Numbered from the stretch's first letter, positions 36,070-45,427 are shown. The stretch is DNA of 64,000 bases from Burkholderia ubonensis subsp. mesacidophila (GCF_002097715.1 NZ_CP020738.1:3038001-3102000), one strand, 5' to 3'. Program-made: numbers and translations. Notes: generated by a model from the letters alone, not told the origin.

Positions 36070-37017
36070 ATGCACACCGTCGCCGTTCTTGCGCTGCCCG
36101 ACGTCGTCCCGTTCGATCTGGGCGTCGCGTGCGACACGTTCGCACGCGTGCGTTCGCCCAACGTCGACGACGCCTACCGCGTGCGCGTGTGCAGCGAGCA
36201 TCCGCGCGTCGCCGGCGACCTGTTCGAACTGCGGCCCGCGTTTCGTCTCGACGGGCTTGCCGATGCCGATACGATCATCGTCCCCGGCACGTCCGTGCCG
36301 CTCGCGCCCACCTCGCGCCGCGTGATCGCGGCGTTGCGCGCGGCGGCCGCACGCGGTTGCCGGATCGCGTCGATCTGCAGCGGCGCGTTCGTGCTGGCGG
36401 AAGCGGGGCTGCTCGACGGCTTGCGCGCGACGACGCACTGGCTGGCGGCCGGCGAACTCGCGCGCCGCTATCCGGGCGTGACGGTCGACCCGAACGTGCT
36501 GTTCGTCGACAACGGGCAGGTGCTGACGTCGGCCGGCGCGGCGGCGGGCCTCGATCTCTGCCTGCACATGATCCAGGCCGACTACGGCGCCGCGGTCGCC
36601 GTCGACGCCGCACGCTACGCGGTGGCGCCGCGCGTCCGCGAAGGCGGGCAGGCGCAATTCATCGCCCCGGAATGGCCGGCCGGCGGCGACGGGCTGCAAA
36701 ACCTGCTGGACTGGCTGCACGCGAACCTGCGCGAGCCGCTCACGCTCGACGCGATGGCCCGCAAGGCGTCGATGAGCGTGCGCACGCTGACGCGGCGCTT
36801 TCAGGAGCAGACGGGCACATCGCCGCGGCAATGGCTGCAGACCGCGCGCGTCAGGCATGCGCAGCAGTTGCTGGAGGTCACGGAACTGTCGATCGAGCAT
36901 GTCGCGACGGAGGCCGGGTTCGGTTCGGTCACCGCGTTCCGCGAGCGGTTCGCCCGCATCGTCGGCACGTCGCCGCAGCGGTATCGTCAGGCGTTCCGGG
37001 CCCGGTCGGGCGCGTAG
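36070..37017 (+). CDS. GlxA-type AraC regulator with DJ-1/PfpI domain
   Basis: A 315-residue regulator. Residues 1-180 are a DJ-1/PfpI (class I amidotransferase-like) domain, with the nucleophile elbow RIASICSGAFVLAEAG containing Cys. Residues 215-310 are an AraC-type double helix-turn-helix (LTLDAMARKASMSVRTLTRR and the second HTH VATEAGFGSVTAFRERF). GlxA-type proteins sense amino-acid derivatives or stress. It is divergent from the DUF3817 pair, a likely target. Confidence 0.88.
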   Translation: MHTVAVLALPDVVPFDLGVACDTFARVRSPNVDDAYRVRVCSEHPRVAGDLFELRPAFRLDGLADADTIIVPGTSVPLAPTSRRVIAALRAAAARGCRIASICSGAFVLAEAGLLDGLRATTHWLAAGELARRYPGVTVDPNVLFVDNGQVLTSAGAAAGLDLCLHMIQADYGAAVAVDAARYAVAPRVREGGQAQFIAPEWPAGGDGLQNLLDWLHANLREPLTLDAMARKASMSVRTLTRRFQEQTGTSPRQWLQTARVRHAQQLLEVTELSIEHVATEAGFGSVTAFRERFARIVGTSPQRYRQAFRARSGA

Positions 37018-37105
37018 GGCGTCATGGAAATTCGGCGGTCGCAGGCAGAATGAACATCCCGCTCGAAGTCGCGCGCGGGCGTTCCCGCACTTCAGGACCC
37101 GATCG

Positions 37106-38026
37106 ATGACCCGCATCCGCAGCCCCCTGAACATCGCGCAGTTGCAGGCCTTTGTCTGCGCCGCGCACCACCGCAGCCTGCGCGCCGCCGCGCGCGAGCT
37201 CGGCGTCACGCAGCCTGCGATCACGCACACGATCCGCGAGCTGGAAACGGCGCTCAACGCGGAACTGCTGGTCCGCACCGTGCGCGGCGTCGAACTGACC
37301 GCGTGCGGCCATGCGCTGCTGCCGCGCGCCGAGCAGCTGCTCGGCGACATGCGCCGCACCGTCGAGGCGGTCGAGCAGGTGAAGGGGGAAATGTCCGGGC
37401 GCGTCGCGGTCGGCACGATGCCGTCGATCGCGCTGACCGCGCTGCCGCACGCGGTCACGGCGTTCCGGCATGCGATGCCGCGCGTGAACCTGCATCTCGA
37501 GGAAGTGACGGTGCCGGAAGCGCTCGCGCAGCTGCGCAACGGCACGCTCGACATCGCTGCGATGCACCATGTCCCCGCGCTGGACCGCGATTTCACGCAA
37601 TGGCCGCTGTTCTCGACCGAGTTCGTCGTCGCGATGCGCGAAGGCCATCCGCTCGCCGGCGCGAGCCGGCTCGCCGACCTGGTCGACGCGGAATGGATCG
37701 TCACGGTCGGCCCCGACGAGTTCCCGCACAGCGTGATGATCGCGATGTTCGACGCGCACGGTCTGCCGCCGCCGCAACGCCTGCTGCACTCGCCGATGTC
37801 GTTCGCGGTGACGCTCGGGCTCGTCGCGCGCTCGGACGTGATCGGCTGCTTCACGCGCCCGCTGGCGGCGATGGTCGCGCCGCTCGGCATCCGCACGGCC
37901 GAGCTCGACGAACGCCTGCCGCGCTTCGACCTGTCGATCATCGCGCGGCGCGACCTGCTGCCGACGCCGGCCGTCACCCGGTTCGTCACGTGCCTGCGGC
38001 GCGCCGTCAACGAAACGCTGGGCTGA
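37106..38026 (+). CDS. LysR-family transcriptional regulator
   Basis: A 306-residue LysR regulator. The helix-turn-helix carries RSLRAAARELGVTQPAITHT, followed by the effector-binding domain. It starts MTRIRSPLNIAQLQAF; the frame continues upstream into the preceding gene, so ATG 37106 is chosen by family length. It lies 88 bp after the GlxA-type gene on the same strand. The target is unknown; the amino-acid binding protein gene downstream is one candidate. Confidence 0.87.
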   Translation: MTRIRSPLNIAQLQAFVCAAHHRSLRAAARELGVTQPAITHTIRELETALNAELLVRTVRGVELTACGHALLPRAEQLLGDMRRTVEAVEQVKGEMSGRVAVGTMPSIALTALPHAVTAFRHAMPRVNLHLEEVTVPEALAQLRNGTLDIAAMHHVPALDRDFTQWPLFSTEFVVAMREGHPLAGASRLADLVDAEWIVTVGPDEFPHSVMIAMFDAHGLPPPQRLLHSPMSFAVTLGLVARSDVIGCFTRPLAAMVAPLGIRTAELDERLPRFDLSIIARRDLLPTPAVTRFVTCLRRAVNETLG

Positions 38027-38128
38027 TTCGTTCCTCTCACTGATACGGTCGCGCAGGCCCGTTATCCGCGCCAACAACCCCTAAGGGCATGTCCTAGGCG
38101 CACCACCGGTATTTTGTCTTGATAATCT

Positions 38129-38143
38129 GCGCACGTCGTGCGC
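38129..38143. promoter_or_regulatory. Palindrome upstream of the amino-acid binding protein gene
   Basis: GCGCACG-T-CGTGCGC, a perfect 7-bp inverted repeat, lies about 105 bp before the GTG start in the 223-bp gap. It could be an operator or leader hairpin. Confidence 0.4.
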
Positions 38144-38249
38144 CCCATCGGGCGGGCGAAACGGACAGTCCGACGCGAAGCCGCGCCGGGCCGAAGGCTT
38201 ACGGCGCGGCACGACCGCGCACCCATCGAACAAAACGAGGAGTCACCGA

Positions 38250-39032
38250 GTGAAAAAAATTCTTGCGGCTGTAACGGTTGCCCTGCTCGCCGTATCGGCC
38301 GGCGGCGCATACGCGAAGGACTGGTCGACCGTCCGTTTCGGCGTCGACGCGAGCTACCCGCCTTTCGAATCGAAAGGCCCGGACGGCAAGGTGGTCGGCT
38401 TCGACGTCGACCTGGGCAACGAAATCTGCCGCCGCATGAGCGCGAAGTGCGTGTGGATCGAGAATGACTTCGACGGCATGATCCCGGCGCTGAAGGCCCG
38501 CAAGTTCGACGGCGTGCTGTCGTCGATGTCGATGACGCCGGCGCGCGAGGAGCAGATCTCGTTCTCGGCGAAGCTGTTCAACACGCCGACGCGCCTGGTC
38601 GCGAAGAAGGGCTCCGCGCTGCTGCCCGACGCGAAGTCGGTGAAGGGCCACCGCATCGGCGTCGAGCAGGGCACGATCCAGGAAACGTACGCGAAGACCT
38701 ACTGGGCGCCGGCCGGCGCGACGGTCGTGCCGTACCAGAACCAGGACCAGGTCTACGCCGACCTGATCGCGGGCCGCCTCGACGGCGCGCTGCAGGACGC
38801 GGTGCAGGCCGACATCGGCTTCCTGAAGACCCCGCGCGGCAAGGACTTCCAGTTCGTCGGCACGGATCTCGACGATCCGAAGACGCTCGGCAACGGCGCG
38901 GGCATCGGCCTGCGCAAGGAAGACGGCGACCTGAAGACGAAGATCGACAAGGCGATCGGCGACATGCGCAAGGACGGCACGTACGACAAGATCGCGAAGA
39001 AGTACTTCGACTTCGACGTCTACGGCAAGTAA
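38250..39032 (+). CDS. Periplasmic amino-acid binding protein (HisJ/ArgT type)
   Basis: A 260-residue solute-binding protein of family 3, for cationic amino acids by similarity to HisJ and LAO proteins. A signal peptide ends in GGAYA before KDWSTVRFGVDASYPPFES; GKVVGFDVDLGNEICRRM and DGVLSSMSMTPAREEQI are family motifs. GTG at 38250 is the start, with GAGGAG about nine bases before. No permease or ATPase gene is adjacent, so it must share a transporter encoded elsewhere. Confidence 0.9.
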   Translation: MKKILAAVTVALLAVSAGGAYAKDWSTVRFGVDASYPPFESKGPDGKVVGFDVDLGNEICRRMSAKCVWIENDFDGMIPALKARKFDGVLSSMSMTPAREEQISFSAKLFNTPTRLVAKKGSALLPDAKSVKGHRIGVEQGTIQETYAKTYWAPAGATVVPYQNQDQVYADLIAGRLDGALQDAVQADIGFLKTPRGKDFQFVGTDLDDPKTLGNGAGIGLRKEDGDLKTKIDKAIGDMRKDGTYDKIAKKYFDFDVYGK

Positions 39033-39070
39033 CGCAAGCAGGATCGATCGGCGCGGTTTCCGCGCCCGCA

Positions 39071-39099
39071 AACGGGCTCCGCGAGGAGCCCGTTTTTTA
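39071..39099 (+). terminator. Rho-independent terminator of the binding-protein gene
   Basis: A 10-bp perfect stem (39071-39080 with 39085-39094), a 4-nt loop and a T run, 38 bp past the stop. Confidence 0.92.
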
Positions 39100-39297
39100 T
39101 TTCACGATGGCTCCGGCACTGAAATCCGCCGGACGATGCCTGACCACGATACGTCAGGTTTATCAAGGATTTAGGCGAGTTCAGCCTATGCGTGCAAGAC
39201 GCTGCACGGAAACGGGCCGCTGCCGTGGCAACTCTGCTGCATAGGCTTTGAAGGGTGGAACCGCACTCGCCCGCAGTCCGGCGACTTGATCCCATGG

Positions 39298-40176
39298 TTA
39301 TTGCAGCAGAGGGATACGCGTGGAACCGGTAGTCAACATGCGCTTCAGAAGCTCTACCTCCAGATCCGGCCTGTCTGCGTGCTTTGTAATGAGGTAGGTT
39401 GGCACCTCCCTGAGATTGGCGAACTTGTGCGCAACCAACTCGTTTCGCACGACATGTTCCGTAGTGACATTCCGGGGAACGACCGCCACTCCCATATTCA
39501 CCACGACGGAATTAATGATGGCGGGATAGCTGTCCAAAGTGAGTGTCACGTAATCCTTAATGCCTTGTTCCCGTAACCATTCTTGCGCGGCTACCCGATA
39601 GGGACACCCCTCCTTGAATGCGAAAAGCGTGGTGGTTCCGCCGGCGAATAACTGGTGGCGCCCAATGCCGGGCGCGCTTATTACGACGACCTCTTCGTTG
39701 AAGGCAGGGTGATATCGGAATCCCTCTCGCTGCTTTGTGCGTGCAGTCAAAGCAGCATCCAACCGCCCGCTTTCAATCCGGTCCAACAGCACGAGCTCCG
39801 ATCCTATTTCAACAGATATCGTGAGTTCGGGCTGCTCACGCTTCAGCATTGCCAGAATGTGCGGCAGCCGTGTGGCCGCGGTACTTTCCATCGCCCCCAA
39901 ACTCAGTGTTTGGGTCAATGGTTTCTCCAGAACAGCTCGCTCGGCCTCCTGGATGAGTTGCAATATCCGATCGCCGTAGGGGATGAGCCGACGGCCTGCA
40001 TCGTTCAGCACAAGACGCTTGCCCTGTCGCTCGAACAGCGGTGTTTCCAGCGACTCTTCCAGTTGCCTGATTCGAGAGGTGACGTTGGGTTGTGAACAAC
40101 CCAATTTCTCCGCTGCTCGCAAGGCACTGCCTTCTCGAACAACTGCGCAAAAAATTTCTAAAAGTGCAACGTTCAT
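39298..40176 (-). CDS. LysR-family regulator of the oxygenase/exporter cassette
   Basis: A 292-residue LysR regulator. The helix-turn-helix carries SALRAAEKLGCSQPNVTSRI, and the effector domain has ESTAATRLPHILAMLKREQP, similar to the CbbR/CysB-like or YofA-type group. The codon use is clearly less GC-rich than the flanking genes. It is divergent from the Fe(II)/2-oxoglutarate oxygenase and MFS genes across a 158-bp AT-rich gap, so it most likely controls them. Confidence 0.87.
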   Translation of the reverse strand: MNVALLEIFCAVVREGSALRAAEKLGCSQPNVTSRIRQLEESLETPLFERQGKRLVLNDAGRRLIPYGDRILQLIQEAERAVLEKPLTQTLSLGAMESTAATRLPHILAMLKREQPELTISVEIGSELVLLDRIESGRLDAALTARTKQREGFRYHPAFNEEVVVISAPGIGRHQLFAGGTTTLFAFKEGCPYRVAAQEWLREQGIKDYVTLTLDSYPAIINSVVVNMGVAVVPRNVTTEHVVRNELVAHKFANLREVPTYLITKHADRPDLEVELLKRMLTTGSTRIPLLQ

Positions 40177-40224
40177 ATAATCACTTCTTATACATAAAAT
40201 TAACTATATATAACCAATATTCAC

Positions 40225-40230
40225 TATAAT
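40225..40230 (+). promoter_or_regulatory. Candidate -10 element for the oxygenase gene
   Basis: A perfect TATAAT lies in the AT-rich LysR/oxygenase gap, about 105 bp before the start codon. The upstream TTAACT (40200-40205) is a weak -35 at 19-bp spacing, as expected for an activator-dependent promoter. Confidence 0.4.
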
Positions 40231-40334
40231 GCGAGCACCCGATACCACTCGGGTCAATCGTCAACACCGAATGGCGTTCGCACGGGGCAGAAAGATAAGG
40301 ATGCGAGACCCCGCCACCAGTATTGGAATGGATC

Positions 40335-41393
40335 ATGATTACTCAGGTAGATGAACGAGTTGTATTGACTGCAAGGGATGCAGACCAACTGAAAGATGCC
40401 TTTAGCAGTATTCCATATGACCCGGCAGGAGGATCCCGGTACCTCAATGCGTTACGAAAGACCGCGTACACCGCATTGCCGGCCAGGGTTGTTGACGCCA
40501 TCGAACGAACCAAAAGTGTCGGCGCGGATGCGCTAGGTTATTTGGAAATCGATGGTCTTCCGGTGGACCACGGCGTATGTGGTAGCCCGTTCTTTTCAGA
40601 GAGTGGCCGGGCATTCAAGGATGGCGTCCTGAGCGAGAACCTTCTTGTCGCCATCGGGGCGCTGGCAGGCGAGCCGTATTCGATCGCTCATGAAGGCCGT
40701 GAGCTCGTCAACAACCTCACCCCGCACAAGGAGAACGCCCAAGAATACACCGGTCTGGGCTCCGATGTAGAACTGGACTTCCACATCGAGAATGCTGCTC
40801 AGGTTCATATGCCCGAAGGAGACACATCTCCGTCAGCCCTCTTGCTGCTGGGCGTAAGAGCTGAACCAGGCGGGGGGCCGATGACTCGCCTTGCCGACGC
40901 GCGAAAGGCACTTCGATTGCTCTCGCCCGAGGATATCGATCAGCTTTACAAAAATAATTACATCATCCGCGTTCCATATCGCTGGAGAGGTGCAACCTCT
41001 ACACCGCGCGACAACACTGACTTGCGCCCCATCCTGTCAGGTCCATACGAATCTCCGCATGTGACGGTGGCGTTTTATCCGGACATGGTGCTTGCCGCCA
41101 ACTCGCGAGCCAAACAGGCACTCGACAACCTGTATCAGGCGATAAGGGAAATTTCTTTCGGCGTGCAAATCACCCCGGGGAAACTCGTCCTCATCAACAA
41201 CAGTTTTACGCTTCATTCTCGAGACAAATTCGCACCGCAATACGACGAGAACGGACGAGCCTACCGATGGGTTCAACGTGTATTCGTCGCGCGAAATCTT
41301 TGGAACTTCCGATCGTTCACCCGGCTGCAAGAGCGGGTTTTCGATCCGAAGATTCAAAACACGCAAATGCCAGCGCTCCCGCTTGCAGCATAA
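40335..41393 (+). CDS. Clavaminate-synthase-like Fe(II)/2-oxoglutarate oxygenase
   Basis: A 352-residue TauD/TfdA-superfamily oxygenase. The iron ligands appear as HxE (His150, Glu152 in LDFHIENAAQVH) with distal His294 (SFTLHSRDKFAP), and Arg315 in RWVQRVFV is placed to bind 2-oxoglutarate. HxE instead of HxD and the TLHSRDKF...YRWVQR spacing are features of the clavaminate synthase / AsnO / VioC group, which hydroxylate free amino acids such as Asn, Arg or Lys. The start at 40335 is chosen over an ATG four codons upstream. An MFS exporter follows and a LysR regulator is divergent. The substrate is unknown. Confidence 0.8.
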   Translation: MITQVDERVVLTARDADQLKDAFSSIPYDPAGGSRYLNALRKTAYTALPARVVDAIERTKSVGADALGYLEIDGLPVDHGVCGSPFFSESGRAFKDGVLSENLLVAIGALAGEPYSIAHEGRELVNNLTPHKENAQEYTGLGSDVELDFHIENAAQVHMPEGDTSPSALLLLGVRAEPGGGPMTRLADARKALRLLSPEDIDQLYKNNYIIRVPYRWRGATSTPRDNTDLRPILSGPYESPHVTVAFYPDMVLAANSRAKQALDNLYQAIREISFGVQITPGKLVLINNSFTLHSRDKFAPQYDENGRAYRWVQRVFVARNLWNFRSFTRLQERVFDPKIQNTQMPALPLAA

Positions 41394-41409
41394 GTTGACG
41401 CTGTCGCCT

Positions 41410-41429
41410 ACGCCCCCCCCCGGGGGCGT
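41410..41429. other. Hairpin with a C/G homopolymer between the oxygenase and MFS genes
   Basis: ACGCCCCC and GGGGGCGT pair around CCCC, giving an 8-bp stem in the 80-bp gap. No T run follows, so it may only weaken transcription into the MFS gene or protect the mRNA end. Confidence 0.5.
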
Positions 41430-41473
41430 GGGACGACGATCTCGGCAAAGGTTGAACAGCAGGAGACTGACGA

Positions 41474-42688
41474 ATGCGTCACTACTACCGGTGGTGGATA
41501 CTGGGGGTATCCACCCTGACACAGCTCGTCGCAGGGCTGGCGAGCCAAGGCATCGGCGCGTGGGGCCTCTACGCTCAAGATACCTTGCATCTTTCTGCCC
41601 AGCAGATCGGCGGCCTTGCAACGCTCGCAAATATCGTACCGATTTTCGGTTTGGCATTAGTCGGACGAGCACTTGATCGGCATGGGGAGCGATTGCCGGT
41701 TTTCCTCGGAATGCTGGTGCTGAGCTTCTCGATGCTGCTGCTGGCTGTGTCTACCGGATACGGAGCACTAGCTGTTGCGATGCTGATGATGGGCATTGGA
41801 TATAGCCCGATCCAGCCCGGCGGAAGCAAGGCGATTTACCACTGGTTCCCTACGCACGAGCGAGGGATGGCGATGGGCGTGCGGCAAGCGGCCTTGCCCC
41901 TGGGCGGAGCATGCGCAGCCGTCTTTTTCCCGGGACTGATGCTGCGCGCCGGGTGGGCCTCCACCATGACCGTGGCGGCGGTTGTCATCGCCGTTACAGC
42001 GGGGATCTATCTTGCGGTATTCCGCAATGCCTCCAGGCCTGACATGGGATCGCCATCGGCCAGATCAATGTGGCAGCACCTGTTGGGGAATTTCTCGGAA
42101 GCCGCATTCCGGCGGATTGCATTGATTGGTGCGATGCTTGTTGCCTTGCAGACGGCCGTGGCCGTTTTCTGGATCATGTTCGTCCAACGCCGCTTCGATC
42201 TCATGCCATCGGTTGCGGCATGGTCGCTGTTCGTTGTGCAAATGAGCGGTTCGCTTGGCCGAATCACGCTTTCTGCCTTGAGCGATCATATCCGAGGCGG
42301 GCGGCGACGCGTCGTCATTATCTGCCTGGTGCTGGCACCCGTGGCGCTGCTGGCCACGGCGTTGTTGCCCAGTTCTTGCCATGGATTCCCTATTCTGGCG
42401 TGCGCCGCTTTTACCGGATTTTTTTGCTTCGGCTGGTACGGACCCTGGGTCGTGTGGCTATCGGAATCAACCGATCACAACAAGGTGGGCGAGGTCATCG
42501 GTGCCGCCATGGCAGTCAATCAGGTGGCGATAGCGGCAGTACCGTTGATTTTCGGCATGGTTGCCGACATGAGCGGGACGCCAACGGTGCCATTGGTATG
42601 TCTGTCGGCAGGACTTTTCGCCGTGTTCGTTTGGGATCGCCTATGTCCGACAGACCAATCGAAACTCTCTCCCTCTGCGTCCAATTGA
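41474..42688 (+). CDS. MFS transporter of the oxygenase cassette
   Basis: A 404-residue major facilitator with 12 hydrophobic segments. The loop 2-3 motif reads VGRALDRHGERLPVFLG, and HWFPTHERGMAMGVRQAALP lies in TM4-5, as in oxalate/monocarboxylate-type carriers. GGAG lies about eight bases upstream of ATG 41474. Codon use matches the oxygenase, and the two are probably co-transcribed. It may import the oxygenase substrate or export the product. Confidence 0.85.
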   Translation: MRHYYRWWILGVSTLTQLVAGLASQGIGAWGLYAQDTLHLSAQQIGGLATLANIVPIFGLALVGRALDRHGERLPVFLGMLVLSFSMLLLAVSTGYGALAVAMLMMGIGYSPIQPGGSKAIYHWFPTHERGMAMGVRQAALPLGGACAAVFFPGLMLRAGWASTMTVAAVVIAVTAGIYLAVFRNASRPDMGSPSARSMWQHLLGNFSEAAFRRIALIGAMLVALQTAVAVFWIMFVQRRFDLMPSVAAWSLFVVQMSGSLGRITLSALSDHIRGGRRRVVIICLVLAPVALLATALLPSSCHGFPILACAAFTGFFCFGWYGPWVVWLSESTDHNKVGEVIGAAMAVNQVAIAAVPLIFGMVADMSGTPTVPLVCLSAGLFAVFVWDRLCPTDQSKLSPSASN

Positions 42689-42784
42689 CAGGATATGTGG
42701 GGTCTCCCGGTGATCTGCCATAGAGATCCTGCACAGAAATGAGTGTTGGTGTTTCGACGCGAGTTTCCCAATGTAAACGGGAAG

Positions 42785-42946
42785 TTGGGGATTGCCGAGC
42801 AGACGTATTACCGCTGGAAGGAGCAGTACGCGGGCCTGGCATCGAACCAGGTCCGCGATCCGAAGCAGCTTCGGATTGAGGATGTGCGGCTCGAGAAGCG
42901 GGTCGCGGAGTCGAGCCTCGCCAAGGCGATCCTGCCGGATATCGCC
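42785..42946 (+). pseudogene. IS3-family OrfA remnant
   Basis: The translation GIAEQTYYRWKEQYAGL and EKRVAESSLAKAIL matches the helix-turn-helix and leucine-zipper part of IS3-family OrfA proteins (usually GIAEQTYYRWRKEYGGL, LKKLVAELSLDKAIL). The start, frame and OrfB are missing. It marks the right border of the lower-GC oxygenase cassette. Confidence 0.75.
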
Positions 42947-43214
42947 GGATACCTTGGTGCCGATGACTTTTTCGCTGCCGCATGGCTGCGCCCAGGCATT
43001 GGCCGCAGCAATTTTTTCATGCGCACGCGCAACGAATCGCGTGAAACACGCTGGCGCCGGTGCCGGAATGCACGTTTTTTTCCGCGTTAACCGAATGATT
43101 CGCAACGGAAAAAACGGTGCGGCGGAAGCGGTTTGATGGGTTCGCGAAAGGCAACGTACAATCGATCTTCCCCGCACACCGGATCATTCGCGGCTGCGCC
43201 GCACTCTTCTCATC

Positions 43215-44330
43215 ATGCAAACGCAGACCCATCCGCTGATTTCCCCCGCCGTCGGCACCGAGCGCCACATCACGAGCTTCCACTACGGCCCGCGTGGCGG
43301 CACCAAGATCTATATCCAGTCGTCGCTGCACGCCGACGAGCTGCCCGGCATGCTGGTCGCCACGCTGCTGCGCCGCAAGATTGCCGCGCTCGAGACGGCC
43401 GGCAAGCTGCGCGGCGAAATCGTCATCGTGCCGGTGCCGAACCCGATCGGCCTCGCGCAGCACGTGTTCGGCGATCACCTCGGCCGCTTCGAGCTCGGCT
43501 CGATGCAGAACTTCAACCGCAACTTCTACGATCTCGCGGCGCTCGTGCTGCCGCGCGTCGAAGCACGCCTGACGAAGGACGGGGCGCGCAACGTCGCGGC
43601 CGTGCGCGCGGCGATGCGCGAAGCGCTCGACGAGCAGGCGCCGCGCACCGAGCTCGAATCGCAGCGCCTCGCGCTGCAGAAGCTGTCGTTCGACGCCGAC
43701 ATCGTGCTCGACCTGCATTGCGACAACGACGCGGTGATGCACCTGTACACGAACCCCGACCTGTGGGAAGACGTCGAGCCGCTCGCACGCTACCTCGACG
43801 CGCAGGCGTCGCTGCTCGCGCTGAACTCGGTCGGCAATCCGTTCGACGAGATCCACAGCTTCTGCTGGTCGGACCTGCGCGAGCGCTTCGGCGACCGCTT
43901 CCCGATCCCGAACGGCGCGATCTCGGTCACCGTCGAGCTGCGCAGCGAACGCGACGTGTCGTACGAATTCGCGGAAAAGGACGCGCAGGCGATCGTCGAA
44001 TACCTGACCGCGCGCGGCGTGATCGACGGCACGCCCGCGCCGCTGCCGCCGCTCGCGTATCCGGCGACGCCGCTCGCGGGCACCGATCCGCTCGTCGCGC
44101 CGGTGTCGGGCGTGATCGTGTTCCGCACGCCGGTGGGCGCGTGGATCGAGGCGGGACAGGAAGTGGCCGACATCGTCGATCCGCTGACCGACCGCGTCGT
44201 CACGCTGAAGAGCAGCGTGTCGGGCGTGCTGTACGCGCGCCAAGTGGTGCGCTTCGCGACCGCCGGCATGGAAGTCGCGCGCATCGCCGGCGCGACGCCG
44301 ATCCGCACGGGCTCGCTGCTGACGGCCTGA
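43215..44330 (+). CDS. AstE/AspA-family (M14-like) zinc hydrolase
   Basis: A 371-residue succinylglutamate desuccinylase / aspartoacylase family protein. Zinc ligands are His39 and Glu42 (SSLHADELPGM) and His168 (IVLDLHCDND); the catalytic Glu lies in SVTVELRSE. The C-terminal part resembles a biotinyl/lipoyl fold (APVSGVIVFRTPVGAWIEAG), as in larger family members. It cleaves an N-acyl amino acid or a related amide; the substrate is unknown. No ast genes are nearby. It has normal Burkholderia GC and ends at a terminator. Confidence 0.85.
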   Translation: MQTQTHPLISPAVGTERHITSFHYGPRGGTKIYIQSSLHADELPGMLVATLLRRKIAALETAGKLRGEIVIVPVPNPIGLAQHVFGDHLGRFELGSMQNFNRNFYDLAALVLPRVEARLTKDGARNVAAVRAAMREALDEQAPRTELESQRLALQKLSFDADIVLDLHCDNDAVMHLYTNPDLWEDVEPLARYLDAQASLLALNSVGNPFDEIHSFCWSDLRERFGDRFPIPNGAISVTVELRSERDVSYEFAEKDAQAIVEYLTARGVIDGTPAPLPPLAYPATPLAGTDPLVAPVSGVIVFRTPVGAWIEAGQEVADIVDPLTDRVVTLKSSVSGVLYARQVVRFATAGMEVARIAGATPIRTGSLLTA

Positions 44331-44363
44331 GCGTCCCGCCAGGCCAGGCGGCCTTCAAAAGAC

Positions 44364-44387
44364 CATCGCCCGCTTGCGCGGGCGATG
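44364..44387. terminator. Hairpin between convergent hydrolase and metQ-like genes
   Basis: A 10-bp perfect stem (44364-44373 with 44378-44387) and a TTGC loop. On the plus strand it is followed by TCGTTT, on the minus strand by GTCTTTTG, so it may serve both genes. Confidence 0.75.
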
Positions 44388-44430
44388 TCGTTTCCACAGC
44401 CGGCCACGCGACGCGCGCCGGCCCGTTGCG

Positions 44431-45240
44431 TCAGAACGCCGGCACGATCGCGCCGCCGAACTTCGTCTCGATGAACTGGCGCACGTCGTTCGACTCGTAG
44501 GCGGCGACGAGCTTCTTCACCCAAGGCTTGTCCCGGTCCTGCGCGCGCACCGCGATCAGGTTCGCGTACGGGCCTTTCAGGTCCTCGATCGCGATCGCGT
44601 CCTTCACCGGCGTGAGCCCGGCCTTCACCGCGTAATCGGTGTTGATCGAGGCGGCGTCGAGATCCGGCAGTGCGCGCGGCAGCTGCGCGGCGTCGAGCTC
44701 GACGAGCTTGATCTTCTTCGGGTTCTCGGCGACGTCGAGCGGCGTCGCGTTTACGCCGTTCGTGCCCGCGCCCGGTTTCAGCTTGATCACGCCGTACTTC
44801 TGCAGCAGCAGCAGCGCGCGGTTGCCGTTCGACGGGTCGTTCTGGATGCCGACCTTCGCGCCCACCGGCAAATCCTTGATCGACTTGAGTTTTTTCGAAT
44901 AGAAGGCCATCGGCATCGTGTAGGTCAGGCCGACGCTGACGATCTTGTAGCCGCGCTGCTTGACCTGGCTGTCGAGGAACGGCTGGTGCTGGAAGCCGTT
45001 CGCCTCGAGATCGCCGGCGTCGAGCGCGGCGTTCGGCTGCACGTAGTCGTTGAATTCGATGACCTTGATCGCGAGGCCGTCGCGCGCGGCCACTTTCGTC
45101 ACCACGGCCCAGATGTCGGCGTCGGGGCCGCTCATCGTGCCGATCTTCAGCGCCTGCGGGTCGGCGTGCGCGCCGGGCGCCGCGAACATCAGGGCCGCGC
45201 CGAGCGCGGCAAGGCCGGTCAACCAGTTCGAGCGTCGCAT
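44431..45240 (-). CDS. MetQ/NlpA-family substrate-binding protein without a lipobox
   Basis: A 269-residue D-methionine-type binding protein. MetQ motifs include KIGTMSGPDADIWAVV, QPNAALDAGDLEANGFQH and VGIQNDPSNGNRALLLL. The N terminus is a signal peptide ending AAPGAHA-DPQ with no Cys, so it should be a free periplasmic protein, unlike the usual MetQ lipoprotein. The start at 45240 is chosen for the signal peptide; the frame extends 16 codons upstream. No metN or metI is adjacent. Confidence 0.87.
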   Translation of the reverse strand: MRRSNWLTGLAALGAALMFAAPGAHADPQALKIGTMSGPDADIWAVVTKVAARDGLAIKVIEFNDYVQPNAALDAGDLEANGFQHQPFLDSQVKQRGYKIVSVGLTYTMPMAFYSKKLKSIKDLPVGAKVGIQNDPSNGNRALLLLQKYGVIKLKPGAGTNGVNATPLDVAENPKKIKLVELDAAQLPRALPDLDAASINTDYAVKAGLTPVKDAIAIEDLKGPYANLIAVRAQDRDKPWVKKLVAAYESNDVRQFIETKFGGAIVPAF

Positions 45241-45427
45241 GTGGGTGTCCTCTGTCGCATGTCGTTGTATGAGCGCGCATCGTCGCACGGGGCCAGACCG
45301 ACACCAACGAAACTTATTTCATGTGCATATTCCCGATCCGGGTCGAAGGTCACCCGAAATCGGCATAACCGCTGCGACGGCAACCGGGCATGATTTGGTG
45401 TCGCATCGGCGCCACACATTCTTCATA

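Noticed and set aside
38070..38128. Possible riboswitch in the leader of the amino-acid binding protein gene
   Set aside because: Only a simple palindrome is present; no conserved riboswitch core was recognised.
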